DNA of 64,000 bases from Stomorhina lunata. Lineage: Eukaryota; Arthropoda; Insecta; Diptera; Rhiniidae. The notes below the pieces were generated by a model. It was not told the DNA's origin and searched no databases. It saw only the letters and a program-made list of their open reading frames with translations. Position 1 is the stretch's first letter, and every line of letters begins with the position of its first letter. The position numbers were made by a program, and so were the translations under genes. The stretch covers positions 6,327,442 through 6,391,441 of the forward strand of contig OW121740.1 in the NCBI GenBank assembly GCA_933228675.1. Reading direction: 5' to 3'. This document shows positions 1 through 15,800 of the stretch, piece by piece.

Positions 1-2
1 TT

Positions 3-2236
<2,234 letters not shown>

Positions 2237-2443
2237 CATTTTGTTTACTTTTTAATTTTTAAACTGTTTTTAAATATTGTTTGTTACTATTCATATAAAT
2301 ATCATTTTTTATTATGTTCTGTAAGTAAATTTTCTAAAAGCATTTACAATATACATAAGTATTAATTTCATAAATAATTTATGTTTAAAAAGTGTATTAT
2401 TATAAGCACGACATATATTAGATTTATGATATTGTCATTTTAG

Positions 2444-2449
2444 AATAAA
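2444..2449 (+). promoter_or_regulatory. Polyadenylation signal of Blm
   Basis: AATAAA about 210 bases after the Blm stop codon, the first canonical hexamer downstream on this strand. Confidence 0.55.
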
Positions 2450-3468
2450 GTGAAAAAAGGTTTTAAGACAAAATTTTTCGTGAAATTTGAATGCTTTATA
2501 AAAATTTCGAATATTTATATATTTCACAACCATTGTTAGAAAGGGTATGTAGGACTTGCGCTGATGTTTGCAACTCATAAACAAATTAGTATGACGACTT
2601 TAAGTACATCGATGTACTTAGAATCAATTTGCGATTCGATTTAACGATGTCTATGCAGAAGGTAATTTTATGAAATTTTTCTGTACATTTGTTTTCATAG
2701 TGTGATCATCGCTATTTAATATCTAATAGGATTTACTCACGAAATTGAAAATTTGGTCCTTAAGTTAGGTTTCTGTGATTTAGTGTATATTTATCATGTG
2801 AAACCCACAATTTTAGGGTATTTTTATGAATTCGCCTACAAACATAAGATTATCTAGTTACTAGAAAAGCATTTCGCGTCTCTATAACTGTTTCCGATTT
2901 ATTCTTTAGATGTCTTTTTATTACAACGCAGTTCTATAAATAGTCGATAATAATGTTCATTAATGTACCAAAGTCTGGCATCACTACTATTGTCGATAAA
3001 ACGGCTTGGGCTTGTACGAATATGATTTAAAGCAAACTCAAAGAAATAATTGCAAAAGTGTTCTCCCGTATCTCCGTAAAAATGCCGTAAACAACAAAAA
3101 AATAACTAAATTTGCCAAATAATAGAAAAAATCTTATAAGTTTATAATAAAATAAGAATAAATAACTACAGGTTTTATCCAGATAGCAAACTAGACATAT
3201 TTAGTGAATAATTAAAAAGTGGAACAATCCAAAAAAGAATTCACCAGACAGTCAACTCATTGAAAACCCATAGAAAAAAAAGCAGTGAAGTCAGTCAGAC
3301 TAACAGGCATAAGAAAAAACGAAACAAAAAATTTAACCAAAAGCAAATGGAATAAAAAGGTAAGAATTTAACAAAAAAAAAGAAAAACTGGATTTTAAAA
3401 CCGTAAAAAGAAAAATGGTTATGGGCTAATCTTATTTCCTTGTGTTATTTTAAAAAATTCTTTAAAAG
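2450..3468. other. Intergenic region Blm to zinc-finger gene 1
   Basis: AT-rich spacer with no open frame resembling a protein. It must contain the promoter and 5' leader of the zinc-finger gene starting at 3469. It holds a perfect 20-base palindrome at 2601-2620 and a TATA-like TATAAATAG near 2936, too far from the ATG to call a promoter unless the leader is long or spliced. Confidence 0.5.
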
Positions 3469-6400
3469 ATGGAGAACTTGGAGCCTTGGAATATGTTTAC
3501 TAATGATTTTATGCCAGATGAAGAGAATGTGAATGATGAGAGTGAAGCAGCCGGAGATCAAGGGGGCGGTGAAAATGTACCATTTTCTATACCCTCACCA
3601 GTGCAAGATATGCAGGTCAAAGAGGAGCCTCAAGATATTGCAGAAGAAATATTCGATGATGATAATGAAAATACACCATTTCATTTTCTCTCAGCCATGG
3701 GAGCCAGTAACAATGACGATAGTCAAATTCGAAATCCTGAAGATGACAATGCTCTGTTTGATTTCGGCTTAGAATCATCAAATTCTCAAAATCGTACCGT
3801 TTTCAATAAATCCTCTACAGGCGATACAAACTTGGCACCGGAAGATAAATATTACAGTTCCATGGTCAAATTTGAAGATGCTGTTATTTACATTTGTCCA
3901 GCCTGTGGTCATGAATTTAATTCTCAAGATGCCTGGAAAAATCACTTGAACGTAATACATCTCTTTAACACCCGGCGTGGTTTAAACTTTATACAACTAG
4001 ATAAGTTGTACCATGAATGCATGGAATGCAACAAACGCATTGCTATGCACAGTATGGAAAACTTGCTGAAGCATAAATTTACTCATTTACCATATCGATG
4101 TAGCAAGTGTATGGTTTGTAAGAGACAATATAAATATCGTCAAGATCTTATGGTACATTTGCGTATGAGCCATCGCGATGATTTGGTGGAGCTTTTAAAA
4201 AAGGAACATAAAAATCCGAAAAATACTTCGACTCAGCCACAAACAATACGTTCAATTCTTAGTAGAACCGATGGAGGTGGCGGGAGTAGTAGTGGAGGCC
4301 AAGGTGGAATTGGATCCAATATATCAATTGGTGCGATTAAGCAAAATGCTACCGACCTTTTTGATAATATTGAAGTCAAAAATGAAGTTCTCAACGAGGA
4401 TGAGGATGATACAATGGGCGAAGATAGTCAACCTCCACCAGCAAAAAGACCGGCTCGAGATTTACCTGCATTTCTTGATGATGGCTCAACTAATGGTTCA
4501 GCCAGCGACCAATACATGCCTCCTATCCGTAATAAAAAATCTCCAGTTGTGGATGAAATAGATAGTTCACTTGAAGAATATGTATTGTTTACATGCCCAC
4601 AATGCGGAACAGAATGTGAGACACAGGCACAATGGCGTCAACACATTGAATTCGTTCATGAGTTTGGGACTAGTAGGGGTTTAAATTTTCGAGAGTTACT
4701 TAATCAGCAGGCTCAATGTATGGGTTGCAATGCGGTAAGATAATATTACAATATTTTGAAATTGACTACACAATTTTTACTTATAAATTTAAATTTCAAG
4801 TAAAAATTTGAATTTCTTAGTTAAAAAAATTTTCTCTCATACTTTTAGATTCTATCAAACTCTACCTTAGGCAGTTTACAAGCACATAAATTCAGTCATC
4901 TTCCACACAAAGAATGGATGAGTTGCAAACTTTGTTTCAATTCCTTTAATTCAAATCGTGATATTATTAAACATTTAGCATCCAGACATCATTTGGTATC
5001 GGATAATAATAGCTCTTCAGCCCAAAATAATGATGATGACAGCCAAGAAGCATTTGGTTTTGGCAAAACCGGCGGTGGCTTTGGAGGGGATGATTATGAT
5101 GATGGAGATGGTGGAGTCGGTAATTATGGGGAATCCGATGGTAAAAATATAATGACAGGACAGGATTCCCAAGCAGCAAAGTTTGAAACACGCGACGTAT
5201 TTGAACAGCATATAACCTATATTTGTCCAGCTTGCGGTAAGGAATATAATGATAAGAAAGTATGGCGTAAACATATTGTAGAAATTCATAAGTTAGGCGA
5301 ATTGGAAAATTTAAATTTTGAAAGTCTCAATGATCGTCAATTGAAGTGTAGGGAATGTGATAAGATCATAACAAATGCATATGGCATACAAAATGCTCAG
5401 CAACATCGCATGACACACATGCAGTATAAATCTTTTGCCAAGTGTCGCTTGTGTCGCAAAACTTACACTGATCGGAAGGGTTTGATTAAACACTTGAGAA
5501 ACACTCATAAACTAGGTGGCCGAGGAGGACCGTACGGAGGAGGGTTTGGACAAATAAATCCCGTGCCGCCTACATCAAGTTTTGGAGTTGGAGGTAGTTC
5601 TACCTTCAAACCTTTCATTAAAAAACCCTATAAGATAGCCCATTACCCGCCTAAAGAAATTGTTAGATTATCAAACTACACCTATGAAATTGTACATTTA
5701 ATAGAAGACGATGATGATGACGATGATGTAACAGTTACTGGTGGCTATGATTTTGCTAAAGGTGATGCTCATTTATATAGAAATGATTCGCCATATAGTG
5801 GAACACAAAAAAGAATTAGCAGCATGGAACAAATAACTCGACATAAATGTGTCGACTGTGGTTCAATATTTCCCACACCGCAAGCCCTGCAGCATCATAT
5901 TAAAAAAGAACATGACTTTGTTGACTATCAAAACTCTTCATCTAATCAAGGTGGCCAAAATGAGGAGCGATCAAATGATACTGATGACTTATTAGTACCC
6001 AGTAGAGATGTTGATGTTCGGCCCGAAGAACACATAACCATGGATTGCAATTTTATTTATTTGTGTCCACAGTGTGGTGTTGAATTTCGTTCGCAAGTTC
6101 AGTGGCGACGTCATATAAATATTGAGCATAACTTTGATAAAAGGGAATTCTTGGGATTTCGTGCTTTGGATAAATTTCGTTATCAATGCAAACAATGTAA
6201 AGATACTGTTACGAGCTCGAAACTTAAGGGACTTCAGGATCATAAATTTAGACATTGTCCTTACAAACAGTATTTGAAGTGTCTGCTATGCGGTCAATCG
6301 TATAATCACAAGCCAAATATGATGGCTCATTTACGTCAAAGACACAACATAGTAGAAGTGGCGGATGGTGGCGGAGGTTCTGCTACAGCAAATCCCTTAC

Positions 6401-7632
6401 ATCAGAGGCATTCATCAAATTCACATAATAATAGTTTAAATTCAAAAGATTTTAATGACGCACCCGCAAGACCTATACGAAATTCCGATCCTTCCGTTAA
6501 TACTACCAACCGACCACCAGGTTTAAAGACCGTCGAAGATGTTATATCATTTCACAATGCAGTTGATCATGACTCTATCACGTACCATTGTCCTTCGTGC
6601 AATGAAATGTTTGATTCTCATGTTTTTTGGCGCAAACATATTGTGGATGAGCACAATTTGAATAGCAGGGAAGGTTTAAATTTTCGACAATTAGATGAAC
6701 ATCACTATATTTGCTTGCAGTGTTATAAACGTGTCACGGTTACCCACACCAAGGGTGCGATTGGCCAGTTGCAGTCACATAAATTTAGACATTTGCCATA
6801 CAAATCATTCCGTTGTACCGCCTGCCAGGGAGAATTTGTACGCAAACAAATGTTTTTTAAACACTTGGATAGAAATACCAATAAGTGTTCAGGAATAAAT
6901 CCTGATAGTGTTCACACTGATGCAGATGGCAGCATAGCTGCGAACGATGATGATGGTGGTATTGATATGAATGCTACCCTTACAGAATTGGCCAGTTCAG
7001 GCAGCACTTCCTCAATAACAAAATCCTCTTGGCCCACACGCTCATCACTGCCAGCCCAACCATCTAATGCATCTAATAGCGAATCAGCTACTGAAAATCA
7101 GGGTTGCTTTACTCTAACATGTCCACAGTGTGGGTCAGATTTCGAAACTACACGTGCTTGGCGTGAACATATAAATATTGAACATAATCTCAACAATAGA
7201 ACAGTATTGAATTTCAGAAAAATCAATAACAAACTACACCTTTGTTTGGAGTGTAATGAACATGTCAATGGTCGCAAACTGCGGGATCTTCAAGTCCACA
7301 AATTTAAGCACTTACAATATGGTGCTTATCTACACTGTCGTTTTTGTTCTATGAAATATTTCCACATCAGCAATATGCAGGAACATTTGAAGAACAAACA
7401 TCCCAATATGCTGCAAAAAATGAAAAATTATGATGATGATACGGTCACCATGGATGATGATGATGAAAGTAATATTGATGTCAATAATGAAGCTGATGTT
7501 GTATTAGATGGCGATGAAGAGGAAAGTAGTCCGGAAGACTACGTCGATATGGATTTGTTGGAGGCAGAAGCAGAAATTGAAGAAGTTGATCCCGATAATG
7601 TTGAATCTGATGAACAATATTTATTAGGCTAA
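3469..7632 (+). CDS. Multi-module C2H2 zinc-finger protein 1
   Basis: Two exons, 3469-4734 and 4849-7632, joined in phase 0 across a 114-bp GT-AG intron, give 1349 residues. An in-frame TAA lies just before the ATG. The protein has six copies of a roughly 95-residue module starting near residues 141, 374, 546, 826, 1001 and 1178, plus one lone finger near 756. Each module is a C-x2-C-x12-H-x4-H finger containing a Trp, a linker with LNF or LGF, an atypical middle finger ending in HKFxH followed by LPY-like residues, and a third C2H2 finger: about 19 fingers in all. Between modules are acidic Asp/Asn/Gly/Ser-rich linkers, and the C-terminus is strongly acidic. No ZAD, BTB or MADF domain was seen. 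The intron cuts module 2. It is probably a nuclear nucleic-acid-binding protein, but I do not recognise the orthologue and the target is unknown. A paralogue lies at 22719-24743. Confidence 0.88.
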
Positions 7633-7667
7633 GAAATTGCAGCAGAAACAAAGTTACAATATACATA

Positions 7668-7680
7668 AATAAAAAATAAA
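7668..7680 (+). promoter_or_regulatory. Polyadenylation signals of zinc-finger gene 1
   Basis: Two AATAAA hexamers (7668-7673 and 7675-7680) begin about 36 bases after the stop codon, implying a very short 3' UTR. Confidence 0.55.
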
Positions 7681-9735
7681 AAAAACGAGAGATTAAAATA
7701 TCCTACACGCATATTTATTTAATGTTTCAACAACGTCATCAAACTCATAAGCCCAGAACAATTTAAAAAAATAGTTTTATTTTTTCTTTATTTTAAATTA
7801 AAATCGATTTTACTCGTTTTTCTATATACATACATATATTTAATGTCCTATTTATATTTATACGTATTTATCTTTTATTTATACATACAATACAATTTGT
7901 AAATTTTTCAAAATACTAAATTCCCACATAACTTACTACATTTTGTCGCTTTACAACAATTCTTTTATAAGTAAAATCTTGATTTTATTTTCATTTCCGT
8001 TTCCATTTGTTCTCATTCAAATTTTTATTATCCTTCCATTGATAAACCCATAAATTTTAGTTTTACAAATTATATTACATATTAAGAAAAAGCAAAAATG
8101 AAAGCATTAATAATAAAGTTTCAGTTAAAAGAAGAAAAACATTTTTAATGCTTTAATATTATGAGTTTCTGTATTTTACGCATCAAATAATTTCTCACAT
8201 CGAAAATTATTCAATGCGAGAAATACAGAATCTAGGTACAGGATTTTGAATGTCGGCGATTAAAAAATAATTGTCATAAGACGTCAGTTAAAAAATAGAA
8301 ACGGATAAGTATTGTAGGGTATAATAGATATTTACAGTGATTTTTTTTGTTGAAAATTTGACTTAAGTAGAGAAGAGTATAAAATAATCGACATGTCATT
8401 TGCTTACATGTTTTATTATGTTGGTGTGTATGATTGTGAAATTAAATTATGGAATCTGTTAACAGTTTTAACACCTAGGTGTATGAGTAATATTTCAGAA
8501 ATTTAATACGATTTTTAAGCAACTTGTCGTATGAGTAATATATTATTGTCCATCTGCCAATTTTGGTATTGTGTTTCGATTCATTTCAATTTCTTTCGAT
8601 TGTGTGTATTCTGCGTTACAATCGTCGGCTTAATATGTAAACCTGCTAGTTCCGGCCGGTCTTAATCGGGATCTCCCCAAGATCTTGGGCTTCAATGGTT
8701 GAGTCGAGTCAAGCAGAGCGGTCCGACTCCATCCGCACCACCGAAACTATCCAGACCTCAGCGGTTGTCTCGCGAGATCACTGTGATCTCAACTTCGGGA
8801 TCCCCACCGAGGTCTCTGGCTTCCGTGGAAAAGGTGAGCCAGACCGACCTGATTCCGGCAGACTCTCAGTCAGATTAGTTTTCGATCGTAGCGTAACTTA
8901 AATGTAATCGAAATGTAGAATATGGGTGATTTTATAAATTGGCGTCTGCGACAGTTTTGGATAAAAAAAACTTTAAAACCTTTAAATTACAGTTTTTATT
9001 ATGTAGTTGTACAAATAAAAAAACCTTAAAGGAAAAAATAAAGAATATATTCTTCTTTTTCTTGAGAATTCTTTTAAATTCAAATATTTTTTAAAATCAT
9101 CATCATTGAAAAAAATAAAACACATTTTATAATATTTAAATTTTTATTTATTTAATGAAAGTTTTTTTTTATATATATTCTCTGATGATTTATTTCTTTA
9201 AAATCTCTGTTGAAATAATTTTGGTGTAAAAAATAAAATAAAAGGGGATACAGGTTTACAATAGTCCAAAATACATGTTTTTCTTTAATGAAATTTAAAA
9301 TCCAGTTAAATTCTAACATATTTTTCAATCTTATAAGATGAAAAAAAAAACTTAACGTTGATTTATCGAAATATTTAAATTTTAAATAGTTTTTTGTTTG
9401 TTTTTAAAGCGTTAAAAGAAGACCATGGGATAAAAGTACAAATTCAAATAGGGCGAGTGCTTCAGAAAATGTGTGCTTCGCCAAAATCCACAGAATCGTA
9501 GAAAACTTGTTTTATATTTTAAAGACAAACAAGTTTTCATGTAGTAAAATTAGATCATTAAAACATTCATATATAATTGATATACATATGTGTGAGTGGG
9601 TTGTTTTTGTTAATGTGGTTATTATAATTTTGTTAATTAATATGTTTAATTATATGTAAGTATATTTTATATACCATATATGTATAATTATTTTATATAT
9701 TAATGCAATTTAGGGAAAGAAAGCAATATTCTTTG
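7681..9735. other. Intergenic region between convergent genes
   Basis: Spacer between the convergent zinc-finger gene 1 and importin-5 gene. It is mostly AT-rich without coding signal. The exception is a compact GC-rich island at about 8640-8890, listed separately. Confidence 0.5.
8640..8900. other. GC-rich island of unknown origin
   Basis: About 250 bases that are visibly GC-rich in surroundings that are mostly A and T. A 68-residue open frame (8695-8901, plus) crosses it, but it resembles no family I know. It could be a fragment of a retrotransposon or other insertion. No flanking duplication or terminal repeat was found. Confidence 0.4.
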
Positions 9736-9741
9736 TTTATT
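9736..9741 (-). promoter_or_regulatory. Polyadenylation signal of importin-5
   Basis: TTTATT on the plus strand (AATAAA on the coding strand) about 80 bases past the stop. A second hexamer overlaps the stop codon itself at 9815-9820. Confidence 0.5.
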
Positions 9742-9819
9742 TATCTTATTTCGTTTATCGTGTTTTTGTTGTTGTTGTGGTGGAGTAGTGTATTACTATG
9801 TAAGTCCATTTTACTTTAT

Positions 9820-12800
9820 TTAACCTTGGGCTGAGTTAGCGTTGGCCAATTCCCGATAGGCTTCTTGGAGAGCATGCTGCATTTCAGGTGTGAGTTGGCT
9901 TGCACAAACTTGGAAGGCTTCGGGATTCGATTCGATTTGTGTGACAATAGCCAACATTCGTGAACCAATTTCACTAACAACGACTACCATTTTCTTAGCA
10001 AAGGCTTCAGCGATTATGGAAACAATACGTGGTAGATTACAATTGTTGGCACCCAAAATAATCGGATGGTTGGCCTGTATTAAATCACACAAATAGCCAT
10101 AAATATGAGGAGCCTCGTCGCTGTCTTCGGTGGCAGGCAACCAAGAGAACCTATATATAATGAAAATATTAAAGTCTTTTTTGTTTTTTTAATTCTCTCT
10201 TGTGTTCTTACCAAAGATTAATGATTTCGTCGACATTTTGTAGAGCAGATTTATTATGTGCTAAGATTTTCGCAACAGCTGAAATGGCGTTCTCTGTCGG
10301 ATTTACATTTTGGGGTTCACGACTTTTGGGATCGTTGACAATTTGTACCAACAATGGAATGAATTGTGCACAGGTAAGAGCAAATTGTTCCCCCCCGAAT
10401 TGACCTAAAACACCGCATCCATATGTGGCTGCTTGACGTACTTCTGGAGATTTATCGGTAGCGTATTGTAACAACGCAGGTGTAAAGAACTCTTGGTAAG
10501 GAGCACATGCTGGACCGCAAAATTCTAAAAAAAACATATTTTATTGTAATACGAAAAAAACTTAGCATAGAAAATTTTTGAATTGCACTTACCAATTATA
10601 TCATCGAATACACATAACCCCCATTGTCTGTCTGATGGTGGACGTGATGGATCCAAAAGTTTTATAAAGTTCATAGCAACTTGATCGAAGTGTGGTAAAA
10701 ATTGTGCCTTGTTGGTCACGAATAGAGAATGCAAAATGTCAATTATTTTTGACAATATATAAGTATCAGTGTCATCTTGTTCGGCCAATTCTTCCTCGAC
10801 GCCATCATCGTAGTCTTCATCAGTAAGTGCAGCTAAACGTTTGTCGGCGTGTTCAAAATGTTCCTCCATATATTTGGTGATGATTTCCAAAACTTGTTTC
10901 ATGGCTTCATCATTGAGACAGTTGGGTCCCAAACTTTCGATACATTTTGCCAAAGAATTTAAAAGTTCCGCTTGCACATCAGCTTCAGGTTCGGTACCAA
11001 TAACCTTTAGAAGTTCGGGGCAAATGTACAACCACATTCCCTCCAAGTATTGTGGGCCTTTAATTTTAGCGCAATCCAAAAGATATGGCAAAGATTCTGC
11101 AGCAGCAGTACGTACGCCATCGTGGAAATAGAACTTCAACAGGGGCACCATTAGACGTACAACTTCTTCGGCATAATCAGCAAAACCATCCTTGAGTTCA
11201 CGAGCATAGCAAACCAACATCTCACAAGCAGACGCCTTGTCTTCCATTCCAGCTGTACGAATAGCAAAGTTTTGTTGTTCTCCCAAATTAATGAATGACC
11301 AATCGACATCTTCCTCAATTTCCTCAACCTCATCATTGTCCAAAATTGCTACTTCAGGTTTCATGGCAGCGGTGCGCATAACGGGACCCATGACCAAGGG
11401 TAGATATTGTTCGAATTGTTTTCCCAATATCTTGCACATACGAGCCCAGGCTGTAATCAAATATGAAGTTTGGGGATCATCGTCGGGCAAATCGCCTTCA
11501 GTGTGGGTCTTTAACAACATGTCCATAACTTCACCGGCATCAGTGATGAACTTCTCACGGCCAACAGCCAATCCTATAAGACTTACACATTCGATAGTCT
11601 TACCACGTAGCATACGCAAATCTTCAGAGTTAGCATTTTGAATAATGTACTTCAAGCATGGCATCAAACGATCATAGTAAGCAACAAATTCTTTTTCACA
11701 TGTATCAGCAACTGAAGCAATTGTTGTAACAACTTGTTCTAAAACCAATTTGTTGCCCTTTTCTACCAACTCCTTGAATTTCGAATTGAGTACGGCTTCC
11801 AATTTCGACATAATGCCGTCCAAATAACGAGTTAAAATGTTTTTGGGACAATCCTCAGAGAAATTGACCAAAGCAGCTCCAGCATGAGCCTGCACGCGTG
11901 GATTCTGCACATCATCCAACAAGGAAAGTAGACCTGGTACAACTTGAGCATGGAATTTCTTTTCAAATGTAGGTGCGAAATCGGTGGACATTTGACCAAT
12001 GGCATTACAGGACGCATAACGCACGCGTGGATGAGGATCGCTTAAAAAGTTTAAAACTCCGGGCAAAACTTGATCCAACATTGCTTCCATTTGATTGCGG
12101 CAACCTTCTCCAATGGCAGAGATGGCCATAAGTGCAGCATAACGTTGCTTCCAATCACTGTGACTCAACATAGCGGGTAGGGTGTTCATGACGTGTGGTA
12201 AAACAGACTTACCACCCAAACCGCAAGCCAAACGATCCAAAGAGGATTCGGCAATAACATTGTTGTCATTATTATCGTCATCGGTGACAACATCGGAAGT
12301 TGCCCAATCTTCCTCTTCATCCATTTCGGTCATCATTTGCAATACCAAAGGTATCAGGGCCTTAATGTACTTATCAGCACGTTTACGCACCATAGCTGGA
12401 GCATTTTCTGCCAACGAAACCATAACTTCGAGAACTAAATGGCGCCAGCTATATTCAGTGTCTTCGGAGCTAAAAACCTAATAAAACAATTTACATCTCA
12501 TTGATTCTCTTTCTTTAAGAGGTTAGAGGTCTCATTATTAAACTATTCTTACCTTCATACAAATTTCAAAAATAACTTCCAATTGGGGACGCAAGAATTT
12601 TGGACATGTTTCTGTCATATCAATCAATAGTTTGACTAAGGATTGATCTTCTTGAGCTTCGTTTTCGATGCTTTCAGCTGTAATCATTATCATGCGTGGC
12701 AATAAATCTGCGAATTGTTTATAAATTACTGCTTCCTTTTCCTTATCATGCTGCAAAATGAATGCACCTACAGCACGTACAGCCTGAAAACGTACTTCAG

Positions 12801-15800
12801 CATCGGCTGTTGGCTCCATACTATTGGCTAACATCTGTTTAATCAAGTCCAAATATTGGGTCTCTTGATTTCCAAAAATCGATGGTACACTTGCGAAAAT
12901 ACGCAAGGCCGATTCCTGCAATTGGGGTGATTGCGAGTTGGCACATTGGAAAAAGAATTGCAAAAAATCGGGCCACTGATTGTTGCCATCATCATCAATA
13001 AGATTGCGTGCAGCTTCGGCTACTACTTCACAAATTTTACGGCGTAAATTGGGTGTTACGTCTAGTTGGACGGCAAGTAAAATTTGTTGTAGTAACTGCC
13101 CTTGAGACTCTTGAGGTAACTACAAACAAATTAAATAAAAAGGTATAAACAAGTAAATATTGTGTTCAAATAAAACTTGTTTAAAAACAAGACTGTATTT
13201 GTTTTGGGAAGCAAAATGTAAGTTCAAATATGCATGCAAGTGGGTAAAAAAAGTAATTCATTTATGTACTGAAAATGTTTGAAAAACCAAGTATAAAGTT
13301 TACTTTTTTCATGTTTTTACGTTGAGAACAATTTCACAAAATATACATTTTATTCCAAACCTCAAATGTCTACAACTGTCAATCCAAAAGGTTTCATTAC
13401 CATAAAATAACTATTTACATTTGGATGTGTCGAATCTTATATATCCACTATCAAATTCTGTTAAATTTATAAAAATTTCAAACATATATATGTATCTCCG
13501 AAGGATCAGCTAATTAAATGTGGACCAAATGCGATAACATTATTGTAGCTATTAAAGTTTAATATAAAATAGCATTTAAATTTAGTTGTCATAATAATTA
13601 TAATTTGAAATTTGTCATCATTAAAATGTTTTTTTGGGAGCTATAATAAAATGTGGACGGTTGTAAAAACCGTTGATATACACTTGTTCTAGACTTTATC
13701 CGAAGTTCACATTTTTAACCGATGTTTAAGTAAATAAATATTAATAATGGCGATAAATATGTACCTATATAATATGTATGTACTATGAATTGTAAAATCT
13801 TTGCGTATTTCCTTGTTGAAATGTAAATATGGAAACAAATTTTGTGAATAATGAACAAATTTGCTTGTGCACATACATTAATAAAATTGTTTTTGTATCT
13901 TAAATAAATTCTTGCTTAATTTTATTTATTAAGAAAATTTCAACATTAATTAATATGTATGTTTTAGTGCAATAATACATAAGAGAAAAATCCTACTGGA
14001 GCGTTTTACTAAATACTTCGAATAACTATGTAATTGACCTGACCTCAATGTCAATCCAAATAATTTCCAAAACAACTATACATACATATGAATGTACATA
14101 CATATATACATTTGCGTGTACATAATAAAACGAAACCAGAACACTTTAAAGTACACCAGAAGAACATACAAATATTTACAAAACGACAACACAAATTAGC
14201 CCTGACATAACCTATTTTTAATATTATTGCTGCTGACGCTTGCTAACATTTTATAAATATACAATCATCAACATACATTTAATTTCAGATTCCTAATCAA
14301 AAAATCAACTTAATATAAACGTACAACAACAAATAATATTATCATAGCAATGAGTGTGTTTGTTTGTCTAAGTAGATGTGCAAAAGGTTGGATGCATAGT
14401 GATTTCTTTTTGCTAAACTACCTGCTTGATTTTTTCATTACTTTTTTGCACAAGTTTTGTTGGTGTGTTTGTGTACTTTTTGGGCGAAAAGAAGAAGATA
14501 AGAAAAGGAAAGTCAAAGATGGCAATGCCTTACATACAAATGTTTAAGGTGGTACAAAAAAATAAGAACAGGTAATATGCGCATTAAAAAAGAATTCTAA
14601 ACGTGTACTATAAGGACTCTACATGCATATTATACATATTTTAAAATACCTTAACTTTTGAAATTAGAATTTTATTTATCTAACACATTTTGTATGTAAA
14701 ATATTGTTTCAATTTATCTTACTCACCGATTTATAAAACTCTAAAAACTCCGTAGTGAAAAGGCGACGCAATAGTACGGCAGCCATTTGACGAGCCTCCT
14801 CAGATTGGCCATTATGTATGGTGACCAATAGGTGTGTAACCTTAAATTCACGGGGCACATTTTTATAAGCTTCCTATGGGAATAAAGATAAAATATATAA
14901 ACAAATTTAATAAAGAATAATTATTATTATGTAGTTTCAAGATGTTTATATTATATGCCAACATTCCAATGCAAGGTCATTTAAATAGTTGGTATGACTT
15001 TTTAATAGTATTTGTGGTTTTGTCATGTACATACTGAAATGCATACATGTAAGTGCAGATGTATGTATGTTTGTATGTACAGTGTCGGACAATATAAATT
15101 GGTCAAACTTAAATCTAAAGATTTTCTTATGGGTTAGCTAATATTTATTAAGCCATAGTCGGCCAAGACGACCATACACACCTGAGGTCATATGATACCT
15201 TTATCACTGATGTCAAATTTAGTCCAATAGCACCGGTCAATAGCCAAAACTACATTTTAGATAAACTACTTATTTATGTCTTCCCAAGTACCATTTATTT
15301 ATACGGTTTTGGATCTATTTACATCGCAATTAAAAAAAATGCAAAATCGAAAAACTAAGTATGTATTTTTTAAACAATCGTAAAACTATGAATATTGCAA
15401 ATAAATAGGGGTTTACTGAAATAGTCTATGGTTACTGCGTATTTCGATTCGAAAGAAAATATTTTCGAAAGCATACAAATTCGAACAGTTTAATTTTCGA
15501 ATCGAGATATGCAATATAAATTCATAGTAATATTGCCCAAAAAACCCTTATAAATCTGTACTGAGCTTTAATGCAATAAGTTAGAGATTAGCTGTTAATA
15601 ATTTTAGAAATTATAGCCTTTCTAATATTTATGGTATTTCAATTAAACATGAAAGTGATTTTCAGAACAGGCCTGAACGTAACCTTATATCATCAAAATC
15701 CATTAAATGAGGCCCTATGCTCCACTGGGAGTCAAGGATAACAGAAGAATTACAGATTTTATTAAGAATAACGTGAAAAAACTAAATTTAAACGAACAAT

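Noticed and set aside
10841..12481. Plus-strand open frames of 96-134 codons opposite importin-5
   Set aside because: They mirror the importin-5 coding strand and have no independent start context or domain.
14350..14547. 65-codon Cys/Phe-rich open frame in importin-5 intron 2
   Set aside because: Single short frame with a biased composition, no homology I recognise and no splice or polyadenylation context.
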